Shown here: in pieces, positions 1 through 10,610 of the stretch
Numbering within the stretch: position 1 is the first letter of the stretch
How the letters are laid out: each line of letters opens with the position of its first letter
NCBI RefSeq assembly: GCF_963678635.1
Contig: NC_087067.1
Location: 42,806,696-42,870,695 of the forward strand
Source: Symsagittifera roscoffensis
Lineage: Eukaryota > Xenacoelomorpha > Acoela > Convolutidae
Length of the DNA: 64,000 nt
Direction: 5' to 3'
Made by a program: the position numbers and the translations under genes
The notes under the pieces: model-generated
Told to the model about the DNA's origin: nothing
Databases searched by the model: none
The model's input: the letters and a program-made list of their open reading frames with translations, nothing else

Positions 1-2051
1 CTCAATCTGGTTGACTTGGTTTAAAACTATCTGGCTATCTCTTCTTTTAATCTTGTTTTACTTTGCTTTTGTCAAATTATCAAATTCCAATGGTTTTTTG
101 ACTGGGTAAAAAATCGATTTTTTGTGTATTAACCTGTGTAACCATGATAATCTTTAGCCTTCTGGTTTGTGGAGTTTCAAATAAGTAATTTTTTTTACAG
201 CCGAATCGTATAACTTGATTGAAGATAATGTTGAATAGTGTATCCCACCTAAGCTCAGAAGAGCGAAGACTTATCTTAAGAAATTCCGATGATCATGGAT
301 TTTGCAATTGGGAACTAGAAATTTTTTCTCATAAAAGTCTTTGTTCATAGAACTCATTGAACTCATGATGCACCTTGCTTCATAGTGAAATAAAATTTTG
401 TAGTTCTATCTGCACACTTAGCCCTGGAACGACAAAACTCCTGTGCCTTCGAATCTGACCAGGATCATTTTTTTCAAACCGTTGTATTCCGGATCAAAAA
501 CAATAATTGTCAGCTTATTTGTCTGCGAAAAAATTGTCGACCTACGATTTGTATGCTTATGTTTTGTAGTATTAGTTGCCACATCTAAGATCAATTTTCT
601 TTAGCAATAGCAATTCTCCCTGCAGTTGTTTTTAGCATTTTAAAAGTCAGGCCGAATCCCAATTTGGTTTTCTCATTGGTTGTAATTACAACAGCTCGAT
701 TTGTTATATTTATTTTTTCATTTTTGTATTTTTGTACTTTTAACGGCTTCTTAAGTTTTGGCTGAAAAAAATATCTTTTTTGTGGCTTCTCATTGCTTCG
801 TTACGACCAAAATTTTTTTAAAGCTTTAAGCCTCTGTGTGTGCTCTGAGGAGAAAAAGAACTTAACGTTTTATCTAAATAAAATAGAAGTGAATTTTTTT
901 TCTATAAAATTAAAAAAATTGAACAGTTGCGCTGTAGTTTGCATCATCAGGTTTTTACAACTAAAAGTCAAAGAATTCTCAAACGAAAAAAAAAGTTACA
1001 TTAGATCAATATCATTATCAAGAAATTGTTATTTGAGTTTTAGAATTTTTCGTAACTATAAACACAAAGTTTTCATCGAAATATGTCAAGATTTTTCTCC
1101 CAGTTTTCTCACTTTTTCCGACCAGTTCTACAGCCAAAGTATTGTATTTTACTAATCTTGTAAGTTTTAATTCAAAAAATACTGTTTTTAGCTTATTGTT
1201 TACGGTCTATCTGGTTGAAAATCGGTATAGGAAAATTAAAACGGGTTGCATAAATAGTAGTACTAAAAGCATTCCACCATTCCGGGTCCATTCATTTTCC
1301 GAATAAAGGTGCGTAACTCAGACATTCGCAACTTGGTGGAGGGTCACTACAGTGCAGTCATAGTTAACAGATCGATATCGTATTTTCTGTACCAAAAGGA
1401 TACAAAATTTTCTAGTGACACCCAACAGTCAGTTTTTGTTGTCCCTGAGGGCATTCCGGCTGCTCCTGGCACTGCTTGACGGGTCAGTCTGCTACTCCAA
1501 TCACTTCACCCTTCCGGTTGAGCGCAAATTAGCATTAACGTGCATAAATACATAAAAATCCTAAAGTAAAGGCACAAGAAAAAAGCCATAATTTTGATCG
1601 TAAAGATCTGGTTTGATATAAATGCTTTTATTAACAATGAATTTTACAACAACGAAATGGAAGGTCGGATGACATCTCATCTGGTGGAATGATTTCTACT
1701 GATTATAATTTTTTTTTTTACTGTTTTTGATTTTTTTTCGGTTATTTTTATATTTTTTGGTTTTTTCTTGGGTGCGATAATTTTTTGTTTGTTTTCTTGT
1801 ATATCTTTAGATGTTTTCACATACCACTCAGTGAATGACGGGACGGCCGATCTCTCCACTCTTTCGGATACGTGAATTTTCTGTCCTAGCTATGTTAAAA
1901 AACTGAATCAGGGAATCCGGAAGGCTTCTGGGTTCCGAACCACCTTTCCGGCTCTTAGTTAAGAAATTTTTGTAGAGCATCCGTTCGGCTAAAGGGTTCA
2001 TTGATCGCAATTTTGAACGATTAACACCCAAGAGCGTGTTAATTTTTAACG
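1..2051. other. No gene recognised; AT-rich flank of the Penelope element
   Basis: No reading frame here resembles a known protein, and the open frames are short and of low complexity. The minus strand at 1677-2031 has a basic frame that I could not assign. A tRNA-type B box (TTCGAATCTGACC, 448-460) suggests a decayed tRNA-derived SINE head. The block ends where the first PLE terminal repeat begins. Confidence 0.5.
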
Positions 2052-2346
2052 GGCTAAAAGTTAAAAAACTGACATGTCAATCAAAAATATTCCCAAATCA
2101 AAATTTTATAACCATGAAAGAACAAAAAACTAAAAACTCTCAGAAATTACAGGAAAATGTTATCCATGATTACGTAATTCTATTATGTAATTACACTTGT
2201 TTAAATTTGATTGGTTAAAAACCTTTAGAGCCTTTCTAGACATGTTTCTCATCTTTGATCGTTTTGTAAATATTGTATTAAATTTTAATCCTGATGATGC
2301 ACAAAATGAGCGAAAACGTTTGAATTAACATTTTAAATTTCTTATA
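2052..2346 (+). repeat. PLE terminal repeat (pLTR), upstream copy
   Basis: The block begins GCTAAAAGTTAAAAAACTGA and ends AAATTTCTTATA. It matches 5619-5927 directly and 6017-6324 inverted. At 2291-2297 it has CTGATGA and at 2312-2315 GAAA, the two conserved strands of a hammerhead ribozyme core. Confidence 0.88.
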
Positions 2347-2509
2347 ACCATTTTTGTTAAGTTCTAACCCTTTTTAGCGATAAGCTATAAGCAAACTGTT
2401 ATATTCTTTTAGAGAAAACAGTCATTAGTTCGAATTTGTTTTTCTCTATTTGTACAGAATTTTACTACCGCTTTTTGTTCATAATGTCAGTAGTGTTTGA
2501 GTTAAAATG

Positions 2510-3075
2510 GCGATGATTGTAGCTGCCAGCTCCCTTTATCACGCCTGAAAGATCTTGAGCAAGAGGAACAAAGAGAGACGCAGCAGAAGGTCTACGCAGT
2601 CCCCGGCCTTTCTTTGAACCCCAATACCTTAAACAGGGGAAGGATTTACGAGTGTTATTGGAACTGCAACCTCTGGCCAGTAAGCAGATTTTTATCTGGC
2701 ACGACGTGCTGAACAACAGCATATCATCCCATTGCACGAACAACTATACGCCCTGCCCACTTGATGACCTACTGGCGTATTTACAATATATTCAACTTCA
2801 TCAGTCAAGTGAATTGGAGTTGAAGTCACTACGGGTGGTGCTGTCCCATCGAGACCACCTGCCAGGCATTTTCTCAAGGATACGGGCCCAGACCAAGAAA
2901 CCATCCCATGGACGCCGCAGGGCAAATGCGCGGAGGTGTTGGCTGGGAAACGAACGACCAATAAGTGGTAAAATTTTGTTGTGGCTGTTTCTTCTTTGCT
3001 GAGTGCCATATGAGTTTAAGTGCTCGTCGCCAGCAAAGAACAGATGACCGCAATTTTGATGCCACCACCACTCTT
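2510..3075 (+). pseudogene. PLE copy 1, N-terminal region remnant
   Basis: Two overlapping plus-strand frames carry a charged, helix-prone sequence (KDLEQEEQRETQQKVYAVPG, then SLRVVLSHRDHLPGIF and a basic run near the end). Its place between the upstream terminal repeat and the conserved PLE N-terminal domain suggests that it is the start of the element's single ORF. The frame shifts within the block. Assignment is by position and style, not by a catalytic motif, so it is tentative. The opposite strand also has an open frame (2692-3009), which looks like a shadow. Confidence 0.45.
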
Positions 3076-3111
3076 TAGATTGATCCTGAAAAAAAACTCA
3101 CTTGGAAACTT

Positions 3112-5027
3112 GTGTTAGGTTATTTAAAACATTTTATAAAAATTAATAGCAGTTTACTGAGAATCAAATTTCTGAGAAAATGTCTCGATAACGACATTGT
3201 ACCAGATTTTTTACGGTTTCGCGTGCCTGATAACGGTGTTTTTTCGGATCGAGTGGTGCACAGTTTCCAACTGAGACTCTTGAGATCTGAGATAAGCTAG
3301 GCAAATGCGGATAGGAACAAGGCATCGGGTAACCTAGCAAAAGCAAGAGAGGTAGTGAGAAGGAGTATAGATGAGAAGTGGTGGCCTTCGGTAATATTCT
3401 ATCTGAACCGGCAAGCAAGGTGCAGTGTCAATAACCTGATAAGCCGACACAAAAGAAAGCTCGAAAAACTTTTGGAAAGACAGGATAGACCATTAAAAAA
3501 CTTGGATGAAAGGTCAGTTAGAATTTTAGATGAAGTGATGTTGCCGCATTCGGTGCGGGAAGTCTTAAGTTTTGGACGAGAACATCCGGTACAAGAGAAA
3601 TTCAATAAAATTCTTTTCCTTGCTGAAATTGATAGTTTTTTGTCTGAACTGAAGTTAAATAGAATACCCGGAAAAGAATTATGTGAGATTGAAGCAGCTG
3701 CAAAGAGTTATGCTAAGAATGTGAAACAGACCCCCTCTGACAAAGGTGTTGAAAAAGCCAGAATTGATTTGAGGACAACGGTCTTCTGGCAGTGCCGTTT
3801 GATAAGGGGGTGGGATTTTGTGTAATGAAAAAGGAGACATATGAGAAAAAACTGAAAAATTTATTACAGGCAAAATAATTTAGTGAGAGGAAGAATCTGA
3901 CAGACAGCGTGATTATGAAAATTGAAAAAGACATGAGCAAAGTATTACTCGCCATGAAAAAGAAGGACGAGATTAGCGAAGCGCTGTAAACTAGGTTGAG
4001 ATCAACGGGAGCACAGCCGGCTAGGCTGTATGGGTTAGCAAACGTACACAAACAAGGCACACCACTTCGGCCATCCTTTCTTTACCTGGTAGCTCATATG
4101 ACAACCTAAACAAAACATTGGCAAAGTACTTTGATGAAATTGAGGGGGCAAACATAGAAACGAACACTCAAATGGCCAGGAAGACCTTGGAGAAAACTGA
4201 GTTGGACTCGAGAGTATAATCTCCCTTGATGTAGAGAGTTTGTACACTATTATCCCGCTCAAGGAAGCGGTTGAAATAGCCCTGAGGAGATTATATGAGC
4301 AAATCAACCCTCCGGAAACATCTCGCAAGACTATGAAAAAACTACTGAATTTGGCAGTGAGTAAGGTACACTTTAATTGCAATGGTTTGTGGTGTGTACA
4401 AAAAGACGGTTTAACAATGGGCGCCTCCCTTGCAGTAATTTTGGCCAATTTGTGGCTCAAAGAATACGAACCTGCATTAAAGAAAGAAGTAACAAAATTG
4501 ACTGTGTTAAATGAGGGTAACAAGGAAGTGTGCTCTAGATGTCAGAAAAAGGTGACATATCGGACAAAGGGGTAGAATGCGGCCCTTGTTTGAATTGGAA
4601 CCACTTGGGGTGTACTAACACTTCGGAATCGGAATATGCAGACATCGCTGAAACAGAATGGTATTGCATGACTTGCGAAAAACAACAGGAAGTAGATCGG
4701 ACTGTGAATGGTGTTAAATATTTTCTAAGATATGTGGACGACATAGTTAGAACGGTCAAGGGCGATCCTGGGGTAGTTCTCGAGGCTGCCAATAAGTTGC
4801 ATCCAAACGTGCAGTTCACCATAGAAGAACTTGACAGTAACGATATTTTGGCCTTTTTGGACTTAAATGTCAACGCGGTTTCAGGAAAAGAGGTCTTATG
4901 TGGTTGGTGCCAAAAACCCACTGATACCGGAACCATTCTAATTTTCAGAGGCTGCGCATCTTTGCAGTACAAAAGAAGCGTTGTTGAAGGGACAGTTCAA
5001 AGGGTTTTCAGAAGTACCTCAACATGA
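3112..5027 (+). pseudogene. PLE copy 1 reverse transcriptase with inserted PHD finger
   Basis: This encodes the conserved PLE N-terminal block (FLRFRVPDNGVF, then HPVQEKFN, then EIEAAAKSYAKNV, then the DKG-type segment near 3805) followed by a reverse transcriptase. RT motif A is SLDVESLYT near 4220, motif B is LTMGASLAVILANLWL near 4405-4455, and motif C is RYVDDI at about 4728-4746. Between B and C lies a C4-H-C3 PHD finger (4531-4676), which a plain PLE polymerase is not expected to have at that place. The frame is interrupted several times, so this is a dead copy. The RT would copy element RNA at a nicked target. The identity as a PLE is secure; the role of the PHD finger (possibly reading histone tails for targeting) is inference. 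Confidence 0.85.
4531..4676 (+). other. PHD zinc finger inside the PLE reverse transcriptase
   Basis: The ligand series is CSRC, CGPC, then H-x2-C in WNHLGC, then CMTC, giving the C4-H-C3 order and spacing of a PHD finger, including the aromatic residue before the His. One frame change lies between the first and second Cys pairs in this copy. The inverted second copy (7431-7290, minus) has the same finger from its second pair onward (CEAC, WYHLGC, CMTC), so the insertion belongs to the family and is not an accident of this copy. Confidence 0.8.
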
Positions 5028-5310
5028 GAAGATTTTGACCAGGCATTGGAAAAAAAATGGAAGCAATGGATTGATAATCAATATCCAAAAATTGGTTTGA
5101 CAGGGTAGTGTTTGAAACTCTTAACAAGATCATTGAGGGAAAGAAAAATGTAGAGGTGAAGGCATCAGAACCGAGAAATGATAAAAGGTTGAAAGACTCC
5201 TCCCCTTCTTACAATGCAACATCGAGGCAATCCCTCAATTTACAACAAGAAAATTGAAAACATGATGGCCATCCCTCAAAACTTCCTTTGCTCGTGAACT
5301 GAGATCCATA

Positions 5311-5604
5311 GTGGTTTACAAGCTTACATGTAGTGGATGTAACTCCACCTATGTCGGCCAGACAGTCCGACATTTAGCCACGAGGGTCGATGAACACCGC
5401 AAAGGGGACTCCCCAGTAGAGCAACACTTGTTAGAATGTAATAATGAGGTAGGCGGTACTGCTGAGCTGAAGTCAGTGATTATAGACCAAACAGCCAACA
5501 CTCATAAGCTACTGACAATAGAGGCTTTGCATATTTGGAGGGAGAGGCCGATGATCAACACACGCGATGAATTCAGGAGCCCGGAATTAACACTAAAAAC
5601 ATAG
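5311..5604 (+). pseudogene. PLE copy 1 GIY-YIG endonuclease domain
   Basis: The 97-residue frame carries the Penelope-type GIY-YIG nuclease: VYKLTCSGC, then TYVGQT in place of the YIG motif, then the conserved Arg and His in TRVDEH, and a Glu in TIEALHI, ending near MINTRDE. The Cys pair just before the YIG-like motif is typical of metazoan PLEs. The domain nicks target DNA to prime reverse transcription. It lies downstream of the RT remnant, separated by a decayed linker (5028-5310), and is followed within 15 bp by the downstream terminal repeat. A near-identical domain occurs inverted at 6670-6345. Confidence 0.88.
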
Positions 5605-5618
5605 TCTATGTATAACAT

Positions 5619-5927
5619 GGCTAAAAGTTAAAAAACTGACATGTCAGAATCAAAAATATTCCCAAATTGAAATTTTATAACCATGAAAGAACAAAAAACT
5701 AAAAAATCTCAGAAATTTACAGGAAAATGTTATTCATGTTTACGTAATTATAATATGTAATTACAGTTGTTTAAATTTGATTGGTTAAAAAGTTTTAGAG
5801 CCTTTTTAGGCATGTTTCTCATTTTTCAGATCTTTGATCGTTTTGTAAATAGTGTAAAAAATTTTAATCCTGATGATGCACAAAATAATCAAAAACGTTT
5901 GAATTAACATTTCAAATTTCTTATACA
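5619..5927 (+). repeat. PLE terminal repeat (pLTR), downstream copy of element 1
   Basis: Direct copy of 2052-2346, starting at GGCTAAAAGTT and ending TTTCTTATA. The CTGATGA strand is at 5870-5876, but the second hammerhead strand reads CAAAA here, so the ribozyme core is damaged in this copy. Confidence 0.88.
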
Positions 5928-6016
5928 TCTGCCCCCTCGAGAAACTCCTGGATCCGCCCCAGTTTACATGTATACGGGGGCGGATCTAGGATTTTCTTGA
6001 GGGGGGGGGGCAGATT
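5928..6016. repeat. Centre of the PLE palindrome: short G/C-rich inverted repeat
   Basis: The left side reads CCCCCTCGAGAAACTCCTGG and on to ATCCGCCCC; the right side reads GGGGCGGATCTAGGATTTTC and on to TTGAGGGGGGGGGG. These are imperfect inverted copies around AGTTTACATGTATAC. The motif resembles the terminal inverted repeats of small DNA transposons. It may be the old target of the two PLE copies or the hinge of a folded-back duplication. Confidence 0.65.
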
Positions 6017-6324
6017 TATAAGAAATTTGAATTGTTAATTCAAACGTTTTCGCAAATTTTGTGCATCATCAGGATTAAAATTTTTGTATAATATTTACAA
6101 AACGATCAAAGATCTGAAAAATGAGAAACAAGTCTAAAAAGGCTCTAAAACTTTTTAACCAATCAAATTTAAACAACTGTAACCACATATTAAAATTACG
6201 TAATCATGAATAACTTTTTCCTGTAAATTTCTGAGATTTTTGAGTTTTTTGTTCTTTCCTGGTTATAAAATTTCGATTTGGGAATATTTTTGATTCTAAC
6301 ATGTCAGTTTCTTAACTTTTAGCC
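6017..6324 (-). repeat. PLE terminal repeat (pLTR), copy 2 element
   Basis: Inverted match to 2052-2346 and 5619-5927. On the minus strand it reads CTGATGA (6072-6066), a short GCA/TGC-closed hairpin, then GCGAAAACG, so this copy keeps both conserved strands of the hammerhead-like core. Confidence 0.85.
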
Positions 6325-6344
6325 ATGTTATACATAGACTACAA

Positions 6345-6670
6345 TTTAAGTGTTAATTCCCGGCTCCTGAATTCATCGCGTGTGTTGGTCCTCGGCCTCT
6401 CCCTCCAAATATGCAAAGCCTCTATTGTCAGTAGCTTATGAGTTTTGGGTGTTTGGTCTATAATCTCTGACTTCAGCTCAGCAGTACCTCATTATTACAT
6501 TCTAACAAGTGTTGCCCTACTGGGGAGTCCCCTTTGCGGTGTTCATCGACCCTCGTGGCTAAATGTCGGACTGTCTGGCCGACATAGGTGGAGTTACATC
6601 CACTACATGTAAGCTTGTACACCACTATGGATCTCAGTTCACGAGCAAAGGAAGTTTTGAGGGATGGCAA
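6345..6670 (-). pseudogene. PLE copy 2 GIY-YIG endonuclease domain
   Basis: The minus-strand frame gives VYKLTCSGC, TYVGQT and TRVDEH, matching copy 1 almost residue for residue up to HLLECNNEV. The open frame stops there because of a small frame change, and the remaining part continues in another frame to ~6345. It is a dead endonuclease domain. Confidence 0.85.
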
Positions 6671-6954
6671 TCATGTTTTCAATTTTCTTGTTGTAAAAAT
6701 CATTTGTGCCCCGGATTTTAGCCGAACCTTTGCAGCTTACAGTTGAGGTGGATTGCCTCGATGTTGCATTGTAAGAAGGGGAGGAGTCTTTCAACCATTA
6801 ATCATTTCTTGGTTCTGATGCCTACACCTCTAAATTTTTCTTTCCCTCATGATCCTGTTAAGAAATTTAAACACTACCCTGTCAAACCAATTTTTGGATA
6901 TTGATTTTCATTCCATTGCTTCCAATTGTTTTCCAATGCCTGGTCAAAATCTTC

Positions 6955-7431
6955 TCATGTTGAGGTACTTCTGAAAAACCTATGAACAGTCCCTTCAACA
7001 ACGTTTCTTTTGTACTGCAAAGGTGTGCAGCCTCTAAAATTTAGAATGGTGCCGGTATCAGTGGGTTTTTGGTACCAACCACCTAAGACCCTTTTTCCTG
7101 AATCCACGTTGACATTTAAGTCCAAAAAGGCCAAATTACCGTTACTGTCAAGTTCTTCTATGGTGAACTGCACGTTTGAATGCAACTTATTGGCAGCCTC
7201 GAGAACTACCCCAGGATCGCCCTTGACCGTTCTAACTATGTCGTCCACATATCTTAGAAAAACTTTAACACCATTCACAGTCCGATCTGCTTCCTGTTGC
7301 TTTTCGCAAGTCATGCAATACCATACTGTTTCAGCGATGTCTGCGTATTCGGATTCCGAAATGTTACTACACCCTAAGTGGTACCAATTCAAACAAGCTT
7401 CGCATTCTACCCCTTTTGTCCGATATGTCAC
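6955..7431 (-). pseudogene. PLE copy 2 partial PHD finger and RT catalytic region
   Basis: The 158-residue frame starts inside the PHD finger (CEAC, WYHLGC, CMTC), passes through RYVDDIVRTVKGDP (RT motif C) and continues through FLDLNV and the KPTDTGTIL segment of the RT thumb-side region. Compared with copy 1 it has many single substitutions but the same architecture. The first Cys pair of the PHD finger and everything upstream are missing because the element is 5'-truncated. Confidence 0.83.
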
Positions 7432-7437
7432 CTTTTT

Positions 7438-7904
7438 CTATATCTATATCTGAAGAAGACAGCTCCTCTTCAAGAATCCGGATTTGTATCTGAGAAAGAC
7501 TGCGAACTTTATTTCAACAAACTTTAGCTTCCCTGAATGGCCTGAGAATATTTTAAATTAGCATCAAATTCAAATTCAGATAAAGAGAAGCTAGGAGTTG
7601 ACGGAAAGGTTGATCCATACCCGGTGCTTATGATGATTTTATCTACTGAACAATAGTAATATTAGTAGTAGCCCTGTTTTTAGGCGTGACCTCGTGGTCT
7701 GACGATACTGAGACCAATCATGATCTCACTGTTTTGCATGTACCTCAATTAATTTGCGTGATTAATAACTAAAATATATGTATGTATATCTAGGCTTGCA
7801 ACAGAGAGTGCATCATTCCAGAAATGTTTACTATGTGGGCAGGATTTCCTAATTGGGATATGTTGACTTGTTGCTTCGAGCATCATACTTTTTAATTTCT
7901 GCCA
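7438..7904. other. Spacer between PLE and LINE; nothing recognised
   Basis: No coding or repeat signal was recognised. It contains a TATCTATATCTGAAGAAGA edge at the PLE truncation point and ordinary AT-rich sequence up to the LINE tail. Confidence 0.4.
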
Positions 7905-7925
7905 TGTTGTTGTTGTTGTTGTTGT
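7905..7925 (-). repeat. (CAA)n 3' tail of LINE A
   Basis: Seven TTG units on the plus strand, read as CAA repeats at the 3' end of the minus-strand LINE. Simple-repeat tails of this kind are a known feature of CR1/L2-like LINEs. Confidence 0.7.
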
Positions 7926-7973
7926 GGATTCTCAGAAAGACTTCTGATGGGACTGCTCCCAGTTCGTTTCTTC

Positions 7974-10610
7974 TTAAAACGTCTTCCATACATCCCTGCA
8001 GTTTCGACAATCACAAAACAGTATCCATGTGCAAGGATTCGCCTCATTGAATTTCGCCATTTGATAGGTCCACATAAAATTCAAGAGTCTGTTTTTTAGC
8101 CCCGTGGGATCGAAGAAATCTACTGTTCCAGGTAGATGATTGGCCACCCGAGACAGCCTGAAACAAAACTCAGCGCGAGCTTTTTCTGTGCGGACTTTTT
8201 TAAGGCTTAATGTCGGGCCGTCATTTTGTCTTGTATTTGAGGCAGACTTGTTGGTTAGTAGTCGTATTTGTAAATCGTTTTCACTGTGAAAAAAGCTCGA
8301 TAGATTCAATAGATTGCATAGCTGTATGAACATAGTAAGGGACAATGTATTCGTTCGTTTCAACAACGTTAGATAATCACTCTCATAACTGTTTGTTACC
8401 CATTTTAGCGCTCTTTTCTGGAATCGTTCAAGTTTTGATAAATTTGCGCGGCATATATTAAAACACGAAGATGCAAATGTTATAAGTGGTAAAACCGCTG
8501 ACTTGTAAACACCCAATTTTACTCTCTGTGAAACCCCTTTTGCCACATTTCTTTTAGCAAAATAGAAAATCTGATTAGCTTTTTTCATTCTCGCCATTAG
8601 ATGATTTGACCAGCTTAGGGTTTTATCAATATGTACCCCCAAATCTTTTATTGTTTTTACTGATTCAAGCATATGCCCATTGATTTGAATTGAATTTGAG
8701 TTTCCTCGAAAAATCAGCTCTTTGCATTTGTCAGGAGCCAACTCCATTTTGTTTCCGTTCACCCAATTTTCTAAAGCCGATATATCTGATTGTATTTCAA
8801 ATTTGGATAGGCCCGCCGAGAAAAGTTTTAAATCGTCTGCATAAATGAAGGGAGTAGTGAATTTTAGCACTTCTGGCAGGTCATTTATAAAAATGCAAAA
8901 CAGTAACGGCCCCAGCAGAGACCCTTGAGGAACTCCACTTGTAACTAATTTAGAAGAGGATGATACATTGTCACATTTTACCCACTGCGTTCTGTTTTCA
9001 AGATAGCTCGCTAGGACTTCCAAAAAACACCCCCTACTCCAATATTCAAAATGGGGCTCTTTATCGAATGCCTCGGAAAAATCGGTGTAATAAACGAGCA
9101 CTTCATCGTTCGGATTTTTATCCAGCGCCTCGTAAACTCGTTGTAAAAATGCTAACAGATTAGTTACAACCGACTTCTTTTTAACAAAAACATGTTGACT
9201 TGATTTCATGTATTTTTGAAAGTGATCGTAAAGTGGTTCTTACATGCATTTTTTGAGCACTTTAGAGATAATTGTTAATAACGAGACAGGTCTGTAGTTT
9301 TTTATTTGCCTTTTGTCGTCTTTTTTGTGTATGGGCGAAATAGCAGCACTTTTCCAGAATTTAGGTACACATCGTACCCTCTTGATATTTTTGAAAATAG
9401 CATTTAAATTGGAGCTCATCGGTTTAGCTAAAATTTTCAAAAAACAAAGCGGCAGACCATCCGGTCCTTTAATTTTTGTTACATCCAGTTTAGTCAACAA
9501 TTCTCGGTTTTTGTTTTGAGATATGTCAAAATTTATGAGGGAAGCATTTTCGCAAGCAATGTCTGTTACTTTAAAATTCAATTTCGGAGTAAATACAGAG
9601 TGGAAAAACTTATATAATTTTTCGACTTTTTCAGTTGACTCCTTATATTTAATACCATTTAATTCCATTTCACGCGGTAGGCTCGACTTCTGCTTTTTCA
9701 ACTTTTTGAAATGTTTGAAAATCATGTTAGTATTTCGAGAACCTAAGATACTTTCTTGGTACTCTACTCGTTCTAGTTCCATATTTTGCATTAAACTGTT
9801 TTCAAAATTCGTTATCGTTTCCTGCAAATGGGGAGTAGGCCTTGAGTCGAATTGTTTTCGCTTTGTTTCTAGAATTTTAATCAAATTTGAAGTCTTTGGA
9901 CTCACCCAAGGTAGTAATTTTTGTCTATGCATGGTTCGTCTTAGAACAAAATTTGAAATTAGATTGTTGATATATTCGTACATTTCGTCAGACATTCTAT
10001 CGATATTTTTAAAACAAATAGGTGAAAAGGGATATTTTTGCATATAATCAATCATGCCATCATAGTCCGCCGAGCAAAAACTATAAAAACTTTCTTTGAC
10101 TGGTTTTTTGTCTTGAACATCTATTTCAATTTTCAGCGATATAGGTCTGTGATCTGTTATATCATAGCTTTTTTCAAAATTCGCGCAAATTTCAGCGAAA
10201 CCCTCCAACCCCCTCATTAGAGCGACATCTAATATATTTGAACCACAAGTTGGAAATTCAATTATTTGATTCATTTCTGCTTCGTCTACTAATTCCAAAA
10301 TTTCATTTTCATATATACTCGTGCTTTGGTTAATTCTCCAATCCGTTTGAGGGAAAATTATGTCGCCACATAAAAGAACATGATGATTTTTAATGGAGAC
10401 AATCGAATCAAAAATCTTTTTGAAATCTTCAAAATTATATCTGTATTTGCTATCTTCTGGGGGATTGTATACGCAAAAAAATCAAGAAAATGAAATTGTT
10501 CACTTCTATTTGAACCGCTAATGCACATTCTGGTAGATCTAGATTTAGTTTATATGAATTAAAACAATCTCTTACTGCGATAAGAACACCACCGTGATTC
10601 GAAGTGTTAC
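7974..10610 (-). pseudogene. LINE A ORF2: endonuclease and reverse transcriptase
   Basis: The endonuclease part shows GGVLIAVRDCF, then a GDI-x-FPQTDW segment near 10380-10340, IEFPTC with ILDVAL, and the catalytic-type DITDHRPISL. The RT follows: NYRPVSLLTIISKVLKK, then YTDFSEAFDK (motif A), SGVPQGSLLGPLLFCIFIND (motif B), and FIYADDLKLF (motif C, catalytic Asp pair). The C-terminal part has LERFQKRALKWV, typical of CR1/Jockey-group LINEs. The frame is broken near 9209-9240 and again near 10298. ORF2 would nick and reverse-transcribe at the target; this copy cannot. Confidence 0.88.

Larger units (their letters stand above)
2052..5927 (+). mobile_element. Penelope-like retroelement (PLE), copy 1, with terminal direct repeats
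   Basis: A Penelope-like element lies on the plus strand between two direct copies of a ~300-bp terminal repeat (2052-2346 and 5619-5927). Between them are, in order, a PLE N-terminal region, a reverse transcriptase with an RYVDDI catalytic box, and a GIY-YIG endonuclease of the Penelope type. PLEs move by target-primed reverse transcription, and the RT plus GIY-YIG pair is diagnostic of the endonuclease-bearing branch. The coding part is degraded by several frameshifts and stops, so this copy is dead. An inverted partial second copy follows immediately. The terminal repeat contains a hammerhead-ribozyme-like core, as known for PLE repeats. Confidence 0.88.
6017..7437 (-). mobile_element. Penelope-like retroelement, copy 2, 5'-truncated and inverted
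   Basis: This is the 3' part of the same PLE family on the minus strand: terminal repeat (6324-6017), GIY-YIG domain (6670-6345) and the RT from inside the PHD finger through motif C (7431-6955). The 5' edge at about 7437 matches position ~4543 of copy 1, so 5' truncation happened within the PHD-coding segment. With copy 1 it forms a tail-to-tail palindrome with ~1.4 kb arms and a ~90-bp centre. Confidence 0.87.

Noticed and set aside
793-1155. Open frame of 120 codons on the plus strand
   Set aside because: Low-complexity, A/T-driven composition, no splice or promoter context and no recognisable domain.
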